This document shows positions 1-7,903 of a DNA stretch of 64,000 nucleotides, one piece after another. The stretch is from Alterisphingorhabdus sp051668705 (GTDB lineage: Bacteria > Pseudomonadota > Alphaproteobacteria > Sphingomonadales > Sphingomonadaceae): positions 682,001 to 746,000 of the forward strand of contig NZ_CP196351.1 of NCBI RefSeq assembly GCF_051668705.1. Reading direction: 5' to 3'. The notes under the pieces were generated by a model that did not search any database, was not told the origin of the DNA, and saw nothing but the letters and a program-made list of their open reading frames with translations. The translations under genes and the position numbers were made by a program. Numbering within the stretch: the first letter of the stretch is position 1; the number at the start of each line of letters is the position of its first letter.

Positions 1-998
1 TCGAAAGACTCGCGGTTACCAAGGCCCCGAACAATGAACGATTTTGCGCCCATTGATCCGGGAATGATACCCATCATACCTTTTGAGGCGCGCACTGCGC
101 CTTTACGGGTAATCAGGACGTCCTGACCGAAATGCCGCTCTCGATTGACATAATTATGGTGACAGTTAATCGCCTCCATCTCTGCGTCAAAAGCTTTGGC
201 AATTTGACCGCGCAGCGCCTTAATGACGTTTTTCATCATCATCTTACGGTTAGCCATCGCAAAATCCTGCGCCCATTCAACCGCTTCGACATAATCGTCA
301 AAATGGTCTGTCCCTTCCGGGAAATAGGCAAGAGCTGTGTCCGGCAGGTTGATATGCCATTTGCGCATATCTTGCTTGGCCAGCTCGATAAACTGCGTGC
401 CGATAGCATTACCAACACCGCGTGATCCGCTATGTAGCATGATCCAGACACGATCTTCAGTATCCAGACACAGCTCGATGAAATGGTTTCCCGTTCCCAG
501 CGTGCCCAGATGCGTGACATTGTTGGTGTTTTTAAACCGTGGATATTTATCAGTAATGCGCGTAAAGCGCGCCGATAAAGGCGTCCATGCATCGATAATC
601 TCTTCCTGTGGATCACCCCAGGAGCCGGTGTCACGGCGACCACGTCCAGCCGACCGGCCATGCGGAACCGCAGCCTCAATCGCTGAACGAATGGCTTCCA
701 GATTATCAGGCAGATCACTTGCTACCAATGATGTGCGTGCTGCCATCATACCGCAGCCAATGTCGACACCTACGGCAGCGGGAATAATCGCGCCTTTAGT
801 AGGAATAACCGAACCCACAGTTGCGCCAATACCCACATGCACATCGGGCATGACCGCGATATGGTTGAAGATGAAAGGCATCTGTGCCGCTTTGGAAAGC
901 TGTCTGCGAGCGCCATCATCAACAGGGACACCACGTGTCCACAATTTAATGGGATGACCGCCCTCAACGTCCATAAATTCGTATTTTGTCTCGACCAT
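1..998 (-). CDS. rtcB: RtcB RNA ligase (3' end of gene outside window)
   Basis: RtcB joins RNA 2',3'-cyclic-phosphate or 3'-phosphate ends to 5'-OH ends with GTP and Mn2+, acting in tRNA and RNA repair. The frame read on the minus strand starts MVETKYEFMDVEGG and shows the family hallmarks: a metal-binding Asp-Val-His motif (MPDVHVGIGATVGSV), VDIGCGMMA with the metal-binding cysteine, GTGNHFIEL, and HSGSRGVG. The later Lys-Gly-Ala-Val-Arg-Ala motif is also present, and the reading frame runs off the left edge about 330 codons in, so the C-terminus is missing. The start is fixed by an AAGGAGG ribosome-binding site seven bases upstream. It is the last visible gene of the sigma-54 driven rsr-Y RNA-rtcB unit. 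Identification is firm; whether rtcA follows cannot be seen. Confidence 0.95.
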   Translation of the reverse strand, partial: MVETKYEFMDVEGGHPIKLWTRGVPVDDGARRQLSKAAQMPFIFNHIAVMPDVHVGIGATVGSVIPTKGAIIPAAVGVDIGCGMMAARTSLVASDLPDNLEAIRSAIEAAVPHGRSAGRGRRDTGSWGDPQEEIIDAWTPLSARFTRITDKYPRFKNTNNVTHLGTLGTGNHFIELCLDTEDRVWIMLHSGSRGVGNAIGTQFIELAKQDMRKWHINLPDTALAYFPEGTDHFDDYVEAVEWAQDFAMANRKMMMKNVIKALRGQIAKAFDAEMEAINCHHNYVNRERHFGQDVLITRKGAVRASKGMMGIIPGSMGAKSFIVRGLGNRESF

Positions 999-1033
999 GA
1001 TAGGCCTCCTTATCATTCTTTATCCGCTTGAAA

Positions 1034-1163
1034 GCGGTGTGGCGACAAGAGATCAGCAAGACATTTCTTGAGCTACTCCGGTTTCCCGGGGGCGGACTTG
1101 AACCGCCAAACCCTCGCCTTCGCGAGTGCTCTAACCATGTAGTCCTGCTAGCATTCGCCAGCT
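1034..1163 (-). ncRNA. Y RNA-like RNA C (Ro60/Rsr-binding, tRNA-mimic module)
   Basis: This is the third, rtcB-proximal copy of a repeated RNA unit. Its 5' strand TGGCGAATGC (1151-1160) pairs with the 3' strand CTTGTCGCCA (1040-1049), the same bulged terminal helix that marks Ro60-binding sites of Y RNAs. Inside lie a hairpin CTCGC-GAAG-GCGAG, a perfect T-arm with loop TTCAAGT (1091-1107), and a CCGG helix capped by a GAAA tetraloop where an acceptor stem would be open (1078-1089). TAGCTC and a D-arm-like hairpin follow. It is not a tRNA gene because the tRNA-like parts are permuted and there is no CCA end. The outer ends are approximate. Confidence 0.75.
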
Positions 1164-1190
1164 ATTTGCAAATTTCCTTTTGAAACGAAG

Positions 1191-1327
1191 TGACGGCGAC
1201 AAGGTTTTGAAGAGATTTTCCTGCTCTACCAGCTGAGCTACAGGCCCCCAAATGATGGACCTGACGGGATTCGAACCCGCGACCTGGCGATTTGGAGTCG
1301 ATGTAATCCCTTCGGCATTCGCCGTCA
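1191..1327 (-). ncRNA. Y RNA-like RNA B with permuted tRNA-like domain
   Basis: This is the clearest of three tandem Y-RNA-like genes. The ends TGACGGCGA (1319-1327) and TCGCCGTCA (1191-1199) pair over nine bases and carry the conserved CGAATGC / CTTGTCG bulged motif expected for Ro60 binding. Between them, in transcript order, are a T-arm GCGGG-TTCGAAT-CCCGT (1264-1280), acceptor 3' strand CAGGTCC (1257-1263), a nine-base loop, acceptor 5' strand GGGCCTG (1241-1247, seven pairs with one G-U), and a textbook D-arm GCTCAGCTGGTAGAGC (1223-1238). The acceptor stem is thus closed by a loop and the tRNA halves are in reverse order, as known for the effector module of bacterial YrlA RNAs. The anticodon position is replaced by the Ro-binding helix. 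Confidence 0.85.
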
Positions 1328-1334
1328 TAAATTC

Positions 1335-1485
1335 TGTATCGTGACGACAAGTTTCAACGAAACAATTGTCCTTATGCTACTCTCTTGTGGCGGACTTGAA
1401 CCGCATCTCCCAAAATATATCGGGCGCATTACTCATCGGACTATCGGTAAAGGATGTAGTTCCGTAGGCATTCGTCACGATTACA
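1335..1485 (-). ncRNA. Y RNA-like RNA A (directly after rsr)
   Basis: This is the first of three tandem Y-RNA-like genes and begins within a few bases of the rsr stop codon. The terminal helix is the longest of the three: ATCGTGACGA (1472-1481) pairs perfectly with TCGTCACGAT (1338-1347), and TGT/ACA extends it past a bulged A. The shared motifs CGAATGC (1467-1473) and ACTTGTCG (1345-1352) sit at the top of the helix. A T-arm-like hairpin with loop TTCAAGT lies at 1390-1404. The acceptor and D-arm equivalents are degenerate compared with copy B, so its tRNA mimicry is weaker. It is probably processed from the rsr transcript. Confidence 0.75.
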
Positions 1486-1488
1486 TAT

Positions 1489-3039
1489 TTAAATCTCCAT
1501 TTCTTCAATTTCATGAACCCAATCTTGTTTTTCCACATCACTCGCGAAGCGGGCAATGGTGTCAAACACGGCATCAGAGAACCCACCAACATTTAAAATG
1601 TCCTTGCGTTCTTTTGCCTGAGTCGTTCCATAAGGTTGCAAATCTATGCAAACCAATTTGGCTTTTGGGTTTCGGCTTTTCAGCTTCTGCCACTGTCTCA
1701 TAGTTTCCGTCGCGCCGTAGCGATTATCATCAACCCAGCTTTCATTATCTGAGACAATGATCACAAGATCGACATCTGCTTCACGCTTGTTGAGCAATGC
1801 CAATGGCGCTGAAACATTCGTTCCGCCACCACCAATCTGACTCAGTCGCTTTGCGTTCACCGCAACCCGAGCAAAGGGCTTAAGATCAACCGATACAACA
1901 TGCTGCTCAAAAGGCATTAATGTTGCCGAAGGATTCTTGCGCAGTACTGCTGCACCAATAAGGGCAGCTACATCGATGCACTTTACTGCCGTCGTTGCGC
2001 CAACGCGGTGACCAGTTAGCGGTGATTGCATGGACCACGATACGTCTGGAGCAATAACCACATTACCTTGCATTACAGGCACGTTGGTCAGCGATTTCTC
2101 AAGTGCCACTTCCAGTGCGGCCTGCACTTTTAGCGGTACAGCGTCATTGGTGGCATTCAGTGCCATCAGAAGCTGATAAGGCATGATACGCGCACGCTTG
2201 ATTGCATCTGCATCTTCAAGACGATTTGCAATCATATCGGTTGCCCCCTTTACACCAAAAGCACCATGACGGGCTAAAGTGTTCAGGTTCATACGCAATG
2301 CATGCCAGCCCACTTTTTCGGCCAAAAGAACCCAACGTTTAGCAGTCAAATCGAATGACGTTAGCCATTGGAAAGGAACATCAGGCAACTGACGACCAAG
2401 ATCGCGTTTCCACAATTCGAAGTCCTGTAATTGTTCCGGCAGCGCTTCGACATCATAAGGACGTCCAATAAGCCAACCATAAAATGCCTGTCTTTCCAGA
2501 GAAACCGGCTTCGGGTGAACCATTTTGACGATGTCCGCCAAAGAAGGATCTTTACCCGTTGAAGCTCGGATCAGTTGTTCGATTGTTGCATCTTCCAACC
2601 ACTGTTTAACAAGGCGCTTAGGACGCGAACCAAGAGACTTTCGGCCAACGGCACCAGAACGCATTATCTGGACAAAGTTGCGGAGCATACGGCCATTGTC
2701 GATCGTACGATTAAATACCGCCACGGCAAGGTCCGGATCAGCAACAGTCAAATATGCAGTCAACAGTGCAGGCATATCCTTCATCGCACCGCGTTTGCGG
2801 GCATAAAGGGCTGCCTTTGCAACAAAGACTGGATCGACTTTTTGGGCTACATCAAGGACGTCAGATAGTTGCGTTTCCGCCGAAGCGTAAAAAGTATCAT
2901 TGAACGTACCCGTTGCCGCAAGCTGTGCCAGCTTATGTTTTGGTTTATAAGCATAAGCGATTGCACCCTGATGGTTTGTGACATTGGCTTCAGGTGAATC
3001 TTTTCCGAATATGGAAGCAAAAAGGCTTTTGTTAGCCAT
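1489..3039 (-). CDS. rsr: Rsr, Ro60-family TROVE domain RNA-binding protein
   Basis: This is the bacterial orthologue of Ro60, a ring-shaped HEAT-repeat protein that binds Y RNAs and misfolded RNA ends and, in studied bacteria, tethers to the exoribonuclease PNPase. The TROVE part fills roughly the first 330 residues. A von Willebrand A-like domain follows, with a MIDAS-type DxSxS motif in VIAPDVSWSMQSPL and a later TNVSAP/VSDNES stretch. About 516 residues is usual for the family. The upstream ATG at 3045 lies only two bases from AGGA, whereas ATG 3039 (MANKSLF) has AGGA at eight bases, so 3039 is preferred. It heads an operon with three Y-RNA-like genes and rtcB and follows a sigma-54 promoter. 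Confidence 0.93.
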   Translation of the reverse strand: MANKSLFASIFGKDSPEANVTNHQGAIAYAYKPKHKLAQLAATGTFNDTFYASAETQLSDVLDVAQKVDPVFVAKAALYARKRGAMKDMPALLTAYLTVADPDLAVAVFNRTIDNGRMLRNFVQIMRSGAVGRKSLGSRPKRLVKQWLEDATIEQLIRASTGKDPSLADIVKMVHPKPVSLERQAFYGWLIGRPYDVEALPEQLQDFELWKRDLGRQLPDVPFQWLTSFDLTAKRWVLLAEKVGWHALRMNLNTLARHGAFGVKGATDMIANRLEDADAIKRARIMPYQLLMALNATNDAVPLKVQAALEVALEKSLTNVPVMQGNVVIAPDVSWSMQSPLTGHRVGATTAVKCIDVAALIGAAVLRKNPSATLMPFEQHVVSVDLKPFARVAVNAKRLSQIGGGGTNVSAPLALLNKREADVDLVIIVSDNESWVDDNRYGATETMRQWQKLKSRNPKAKLVCIDLQPYGTTQAKERKDILNVGGFSDAVFDTIARFASDVEKQDWVHEIEEMEI

Positions 3040-3080
3040 GTGCATCTTCCTTTCTTAAATCTCTTCTTTGGAAATCTCCG

Positions 3081-3108
3081 GGAGCGGCTGGCCCATTCCA
3101 GCCGCTCC
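3081..3108 (-). promoter_or_regulatory. Strong hairpin in rsr 5' leader
   Basis: A perfect 11-bp inverted repeat, GGAGCGGCTGG (3081-3091) and CCAGCCGCTCC (3098-3108), with a six-base loop lies in the predicted 5' untranslated leader of rsr, about 45-70 bases before the start codon. It has no U-tract, so it is not a classical terminator. It may stabilise the transcript or separate the leader from the ribosome-binding site. Function is inferred only. Confidence 0.5.
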
Positions 3109-3166
3109 GATATTCCGCATCGTCCGGTTGACCATGTTTGAGCAATCATCCGGATGTGCTTTATTA

Positions 3167-3182
3167 TGCAGAGGCCGTGCCA
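3167..3182 (-). promoter_or_regulatory. Sigma-54 promoter of rsr-Y RNA-rtcB operon
   Basis: On the minus strand the sequence reads TGGCACGGCCTCTGCA. It matches the sigma-54 -24/-12 element TGGCAC-N5-TTGCA except for one base, with exactly ten bases between the invariant GG and GC. Transcription would start near 3156, leaving a leader of about 115 bases before rsr. It fits control by the divergently encoded sigma-54 activator RtcR. Confidence 0.85.
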
Positions 3183-3288
3183 GTTTTTGAGTAGAGAGGT
3201 ATATTTCTGCCTATATCATTAAAAAATAACAAAATTTCCACTACTCACTATAATTGCAACGATAACAGTCATTTCATAATTTTTCTAA

Positions 3289-3331
3289 ATTTATATATCT
3301 TTGGATATAAATTTATCTTATAAGATAAATT
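3289..3331. promoter_or_regulatory. AT-rich palindromes upstream of rtcR, candidate activator sites
   Basis: Two inverted repeats adjoin the rtcR start. ATTTATAT (3289-3296) and ATATAAAT (3305-3312) are separated by eight bases. A perfect 22-bp palindrome, AATTTATCTTA / TAAGATAAATT, covers 3310-3331 and touches the ATG of rtcR. They lie 110-165 bp upstream of the sigma-54 promoter, a usual distance for enhancer sites, and would also overlap the rtcR leader. Roles in RtcR binding or autoregulation are inferred. Confidence 0.45.
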
Positions 3332-4930
3332 ATGAAGCCACTCACTGTAATAGGATTTTTGGGTTCCACGCTAGATGCCGGGCCGTTTAAGGCTGCGCGT
3401 TGGAATAAATGGCGGCCATCGGTATCCCTGACCATGCATGAAGATTTGCGGGTTGATCGCTTCATCCTCATCCATAGTGCGCAGCATCATCGGCTGGCTG
3501 AGTTGGTGACCGCAGATATTGGCTCAGTTTCACCAGAGACGCATGTTGAGCCCAGGATTATGGAGCTTGATGATCCTTGGGATTTTGAGGAGGTTTACGG
3601 AAAGTTGCTGGATTTTGCGCAGGATTACCCCTTTGACCCTGACAAAGAGGATTATCTGATCCACATTACCACAGGCACGCACGTTGTGCAGATATGCTTG
3701 TTTCTTTTGACTGAGGCCCGTTTTTTGCCGGGCAGGCTTTTGCAAACACAGCCTGCCAAAAAAATGGAAGGCGCTTTTCCAGGCCGTCTGAATATGATCG
3801 ATCTCGACTTGTCGCGATATGATAGTTTGGCGTCGCGCTTCGCGGTGCAGATGGCGGAAGGGTCTTCATTTCTGAAATCGGGCATTGAAACGAGAAACAG
3901 CGCTTTCAACACTTTGATCGATGAAATTGAGCAGGTTGCCGGACGCTCCAAGGCACCAATTTTGCTAACCGGGCCAACGGGCGCTGGTAAAAGCCATCTC
4001 GCACGGCGGATTTACGAGCTTAAAAAGCGCAAGCATCAGGTCTCTGGCGGCTTTGTGGAAGTCAACTGTGCTACTTTGCGGGGCGATAATGCCATGGCGG
4101 CACTTTTTGGCCATACCAAGGGCGCGTTTACAGGTGCTGCTTCAGAGAGGGCAGGGCTGCTTCGCACGGCGGACAAAGGCATGCTCTTCCTTGATGAAAT
4201 TGGCGAACTGGGCGCAGATGAGCAGGCCATGATCTTGCGCGCTATTGAAGAGAAACGTTTCCTGCCTGTAGGCGCTGATAAGGAAAGCGTATCGGACTTC
4301 CAATTGATTGCCGGCACCAACAAGGACTTGCATGCTGCGGTAATCGAAGGCAGTTTTCGTGACGACCTTCTTGCAAGGCTCAATCTCTGGACGTTTTCTC
4401 TCCCCGGGCTTGCTGACCGCAAGGAGGATATTGAACCCAATCTTGACTATGAGCTGGATCGCTTTGCGGAGCGCGAGGGCAACCGCGTCACCTTTAATAA
4501 AGAGGCGCGGCAAAAATATCTGGACTTTGCAAATTCCAAAACAGCATCATGGTCAGGCAATTTCCGCGATCTTGCTGCCAGTGTCACACGAATGGCAACC
4601 CTGTCGCCTGCAGGGCGCATTGGGCGCGACACTGTGGAGCAAGAAATTACCAAATTGGAACGGCTTTGGCATGGCGGCAAGGCCGATACCAAGGATGATC
4701 TTGGTGGGCTGCTGAGCGAAGGCACCTTGCACGAACTTGATCCTTTTGATCGCGTGCAATTGGCAGAGGTCATATCGGTATGTCGCAACAGCAAATCCAT
4801 GTCAGATGCGGGTCGGACGCTGTTTGCATCTTCGCGCCAGCGCCGCAAAAGTGCAAATGATGCTGACAGGCTAAAAAAATACCTTGCCCGCTTTGGACTG
4901 AGCTGGGCCGAGATTGTCTCGGCGGCATAG
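3332..4930 (+). CDS. rtcR: RtcR sigma-54-dependent activator of RNA repair operon
   Basis: This is a sigma-54 enhancer-binding protein that activates the rtc operon when RNA damage is sensed. The N-terminal RtcR domain (about residues 1-185, starting MKPLTVIGFLGSTLDAG) belongs to the CARF-like fold known for binding RNA-derived nucleotide ligands. A AAA+ domain follows with Walker A GPTGAGKSH, the sigma-54 contact loop GAFTGA in FGHTKGAFTGAA, and Walker B GMLFLDEIGEL. The C-terminal stretch SMSDAGRTLFASSRQRRKSANDADRL is a helix-turn-helix region. The length of 532 residues is typical. The gene is divergent from rsr. No clear ribosome-binding site precedes the ATG because a 22-bp palindrome abuts it. 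Confidence 0.95.
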   Translation: MKPLTVIGFLGSTLDAGPFKAARWNKWRPSVSLTMHEDLRVDRFILIHSAQHHRLAELVTADIGSVSPETHVEPRIMELDDPWDFEEVYGKLLDFAQDYPFDPDKEDYLIHITTGTHVVQICLFLLTEARFLPGRLLQTQPAKKMEGAFPGRLNMIDLDLSRYDSLASRFAVQMAEGSSFLKSGIETRNSAFNTLIDEIEQVAGRSKAPILLTGPTGAGKSHLARRIYELKKRKHQVSGGFVEVNCATLRGDNAMAALFGHTKGAFTGAASERAGLLRTADKGMLFLDEIGELGADEQAMILRAIEEKRFLPVGADKESVSDFQLIAGTNKDLHAAVIEGSFRDDLLARLNLWTFSLPGLADRKEDIEPNLDYELDRFAEREGNRVTFNKEARQKYLDFANSKTASWSGNFRDLAASVTRMATLSPAGRIGRDTVEQEITKLERLWHGGKADTKDDLGGLLSEGTLHELDPFDRVQLAEVISVCRNSKSMSDAGRTLFASSRQRRKSANDADRLKKYLARFGLSWAEIVSAA

Positions 4931-5050
4931 ACTATATGATGCATCGCAACTGCATGGCGCATTTGTTGCTAAGCATTGCTGTTGCTGATCATGCTTGATC
5001 TTTTGCCGTTTATTTATAGGCTTTGTGCAAAACTGGGTGGACGCATTTTC

Positions 5051-5704
5051 ATGCATGACGACGAACGCATATTGGCGCTTATGGCCTTTTTGAACTGCAC
5101 GGCTGACGTTGCGGAAGCATTGGATGCGGCTATGTCACAACAGGATTTCACTCATAAAGATGTGATTGTTCATCAGGGTGATGAAAACGCACAGATATGG
5201 CTGGTTCTGGGCGGTAAGGCGCAGTTGCAGGTCATTGGCTATGAAGGGCAGGTTACTTTGCTGGCGACGCATGGGCCGGGTGAATTGTTCGGTGCTTTCC
5301 CTGAAGCAGCGGTGAGCAATATGGACGTAAAGGTCTATGGGCATTTAACGGCATTGCAGATAGCGACGCATGAGTTGCATCACCTGCTGCGCGAATATCC
5401 GAGTTTGGGCGCGGGGCTGTCGCGGATATTGGGTAAGCAGTTCAATACGATATTGGATCGGCTCGCATCGCATGTCACATTAACGGCAACGGGCCGCGTT
5501 TACCGCGAATTGCTGCGTTTGGCAGATGAACAGGATAAAGTGGCCCCGCCGCCGGTTATTGCCGCACTTGCTTTAACCGCGCAAACGACGCGTGAGACGG
5601 CATCGCGGGCAGTCAATGCTCTGGTCAGGCGCGGGATTATTGACCGTGACAAGGCCAAGATGCAGATCGTCTCGCGCGGATTGCTGGAATCATTGATTAT
5701 CTGA
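5051..5704 (+). CDS. Crp/Fnr family transcriptional regulator
   Basis: The protein has an N-terminal cyclic-nucleotide-binding-like beta-roll (about residues 20-120, with VIVHQGDENAQIWLVLGGKAQL and GPGELFGAFPEA) and a C-terminal winged helix-turn-helix (ALTAQTTRETASRAVNALVRRGII). The cysteine cluster of oxygen-sensing Fnr is absent, and the effector is unknown. The frame is open upstream to a TTG at 4976, but ATG 5051 (MHDDERI) agrees with where the family fold begins. It lies 120 bp downstream of rtcR on the same strand with an apparent gap, so it may be an independent unit. It ends 20 bp before a convergent TPR gene. Confidence is high for the family and low for its target. Confidence 0.85.
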   Translation: MHDDERILALMAFLNCTADVAEALDAAMSQQDFTHKDVIVHQGDENAQIWLVLGGKAQLQVIGYEGQVTLLATHGPGELFGAFPEAAVSNMDVKVYGHLTALQIATHELHHLLREYPSLGAGLSRILGKQFNTILDRLASHVTLTATGRVYRELLRLADEQDKVAPPPVIAALALTAQTTRETASRAVNALVRRGIIDRDKAKMQIVSRGLLESLII

Positions 5705-5724
5705 TTTTGGTCAGATGCCGCGCC

Positions 5725-7239
5725 TTAGATAATCCGCCAAAGCGGTAATGCGCCCCATATGGTTTTTAGCTCACCAATCTCTTCAATGCTCTGCGCAGCG
5801 CTGGTGAGCGTCAAAGCCATGGCACCAATATTATCTGTGGTAATTGCCCCAGAGCGCGAGGCCGATGCCAATGCTTCTGCGTGGCTCAGCAATTCCGTCG
5901 CGGGGTTTTCAACATCCATAATAGCGTGAAGCAAAGCGATCTGCTGTCCATCATCTGCGCTCCCCGCAATGTGTTTGGCAAGGCGATAGGCAGTCACAAT
6001 ATCATAATGGATGAACCAGCAGCCCTTTTTGTGAAGGTGCAATGTTACGCCAGCTTGCTTGGCGCGTTCCATGACCTGCTTCGTGCCGCGCCCAAGCCAT
6101 ATCAATGTGGCCAGAGATTGCACACTTTTCTGCTGACCAAAGCTGCCCTGTGTTGATGGCTGCCTCTGACCGTAAATAATGGCAAGCTCTTGGCCAACAT
6201 CGCGCCAATATTGCAATTGCGGACGCAAATTTTCACCATGTCCGGCAAGGGTGACGGCTTTGGCCCGGCTTTGCAGATTATTGGCATTACGCAAGGCTCT
6301 GCCCATGGCGTAATGATCGGCAATCTCAACCGCCAATGCCGGCGGAGGGTCATCCAATCCCAAAATGGTGACCGTATCTGCTGCCTGTATGACCTGATCG
6401 AAACCCTCTTCCCATTGCGGGCCAAATGGGGCGACGGATAGCGCACGAAATTGCATCGTCGGATAGGGCAATATCACATGAAGTTCGGCGAGAGTCTTGG
6501 TCCGCGCCTTATGCTGCAAAAATGCTTTGGCAAACAAAAGGTCGGAGCCAGCAGCCAATGCACCATAGGCAAAACCGGGCTGCTCTTGCTGTAAGAACTC
6601 TTCAATAGCTTGCGATGCACTGAAATCAGACGGGTCTAGCCGGATCATTCCACTGAAATGAATGCTGGACGGTGGGCGATATTGGTCAAGCCATTCTGTG
6701 CTGCGGCCTTGCGCATTGAGGATGAGCGCGAATTGCCCAATGGTGGCGGCATGATCTTCCCAGGCATTGGGCAATTGCGCAATCGCATCGGCCAGCTCCG
6801 CCTGTGCTTCATTTTCACGGCCCAGCAACAACATTGCTTCGGCACGGGTCGCGCGGCGCCAATAGGCATTTTCGCCCTCGTTCGGATCGCTATCAATAAG
6901 TGCCAATACTTGCTTGGCCAGATTAGCAGCCTGTTCAGCATTGCCCCCCAACAGCGCCAGTGCTGCGGCATTGATAAGCGGGTAGCTATCGGTGCGTATC
7001 TCCGCTGCCTCTGCATAAGCCTGCGCTGCCTCACCATATAGGCGGACCTGTTCGGCGCGTTGCTCCGGCTGAGATGCAGCCTTGGCCTGATCTTTCAGCA
7101 ACCGGCCTTTAAGCGTCAGCGCCTTGGGATCATCCAGAACCTTATCCCAACCCGCACCCACAAAAACAGCCCAAGCCCGCGCCGGAGAACCAGCACGGGC
7201 CAGAGACAGGATTTGGGGGAGGGTGGGAGTTTTTTCCAT
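5725..7239 (-). CDS. TPR protein with TRAFs-binding-like region and Rossmann-like C-terminus
   Basis: About the first 200 of 504 residues form helical repeats resembling bacterial relatives of the MAP3K TRAFs-binding domain (for example SYPLINAAALALLGG and YWRRATRAEAMLLLG). Next comes IHFSGMIRLD, then GFAYGALAAGSDLLFAKAFL and ELHVILPYPTMQF. This pattern is found in bacterial TPR proteins with a SLOG-like nucleotide-sensing Rossmann domain, often near cyclases or TIR proteins. The last part (about 320-500) is helical with no recognised motif. It begins on a TAATG overlap with the stop of the upstream 217-aa gene, so it is translationally coupled in the TIR operon. Family assignment is from memory of motifs and remains moderate; no catalytic residues are evident. 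Confidence 0.6.
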   Translation of the reverse strand: MEKTPTLPQILSLARAGSPARAWAVFVGAGWDKVLDDPKALTLKGRLLKDQAKAASQPEQRAEQVRLYGEAAQAYAEAAEIRTDSYPLINAAALALLGGNAEQAANLAKQVLALIDSDPNEGENAYWRRATRAEAMLLLGRENEAQAELADAIAQLPNAWEDHAATIGQFALILNAQGRSTEWLDQYRPPSSIHFSGMIRLDPSDFSASQAIEEFLQQEQPGFAYGALAAGSDLLFAKAFLQHKARTKTLAELHVILPYPTMQFRALSVAPFGPQWEEGFDQVIQAADTVTILGLDDPPPALAVEIADHYAMGRALRNANNLQSRAKAVTLAGHGENLRPQLQYWRDVGQELAIIYGQRQPSTQGSFGQQKSVQSLATLIWLGRGTKQVMERAKQAGVTLHLHKKGCWFIHYDIVTAYRLAKHIAGSADDGQQIALLHAIMDVENPATELLSHAEALASASRSGAITTDNIGAMALTLTSAAQSIEEIGELKTIWGALPLWRII

Positions 7240-7892
7240 TAAGCCTCAATACTTTGATCGAAGAGCATAAACTCTTGGAGGCCCCCTTTGTCTTCACGTG
7301 ATTCTATCATCGCGTTAATTGTCTCAGTCAAAAGATCAGGTGTAGTCGGCGGATTACGAACGTCAGGATCTATGGTGATAGGTAGCCAGCGTCCATCGCT
7401 TTGTTTTATCTCAATATTCAAACTATAAGCATGATAGCCTGGTTTGCTGCCTCCGGCTTGCTTTGCTCGAAACATAATAGCTTTTGACTCTTTGTATAAA
7501 TCATCCCTTAGCCATTTCCGTGCTTTGACCCAGGTCTTGTCGTCATTATCTGTTTTGTAATGCAGGTCGCCATAATACCAGTGACGAGAGCTATCCTTGG
7601 TTGTAAACGCATCCAGTTTTCTAGACCAGCGCCACTCTATATTAGCGGGTGCGCGATTTAGATATATTTCTACGCGCATATACTTTGCCCATATGGCAAA
7701 ATCTAGCGCATCGGTTACATAATCATTTTGATCTTCTTGGGCAGTTGTGCCGGTAACTTCTGTTTCGGTTTCGTATGTGATACCAATATCGCTATCCATA
7801 TTGACAAAAAGTTTTATAGACTTCTCTTTTTTTTCGTTCCAATGTGATGGCCGATCAAGTTTAATCTGGCGCTGGTTGAAATATCTTCTCAT
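7239..7892 (-). CDS. Conserved protein of unknown function, 217 aa
   Basis: I do not recognise this protein. It is soluble, basic at the N-terminus (MRRYFNQRQIKLDRP) and rich in aromatic residues (LDFAIWAKYMRVEIYLNRA, SRHWYYGDLHY), with no signal peptide or membrane segment. The C-terminus has ITIDPDVRNP and ends QEFMLFDQSIEA. It sits between a TIR-TPR gene (11-bp gap upstream, with an AGGGG ribosome-binding site inside the end of that gene) and the TPR/Rossmann gene (TAATG overlap), so all three are one operon. Database entries for similar proteins may carry uninformative names. A role as partner or target of the TIR protein is inferred from position only. Confidence 0.7.
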   Translation of the reverse strand: MRRYFNQRQIKLDRPSHWNEKKEKSIKLFVNMDSDIGITYETETEVTGTTAQEDQNDYVTDALDFAIWAKYMRVEIYLNRAPANIEWRWSRKLDAFTTKDSSRHWYYGDLHYKTDNDDKTWVKARKWLRDDLYKESKAIMFRAKQAGGSKPGYHAYSLNIEIKQSDGRWLPITIDPDVRNPPTTPDLLTETINAMIESREDKGGLQEFMLFDQSIEA

Positions 7893-7903
7893 AATCTTAA
7901 CCC

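Noticed and set aside
1081..1330. tRNA gene fragments (T-arms and a D-arm) suggesting broken or intron-containing tRNA genes
   Set aside because: The order of parts is permuted, there is no CCA or anticodon stem, and each unit is framed by a Ro60-type helix, so Y RNA-like genes explain them better.
4447..4962. Long antisense frame over the end of rtcR
   Set aside because: The plus-strand frame has full RtcR motifs; the antisense product has no domain and no ribosome-binding site.
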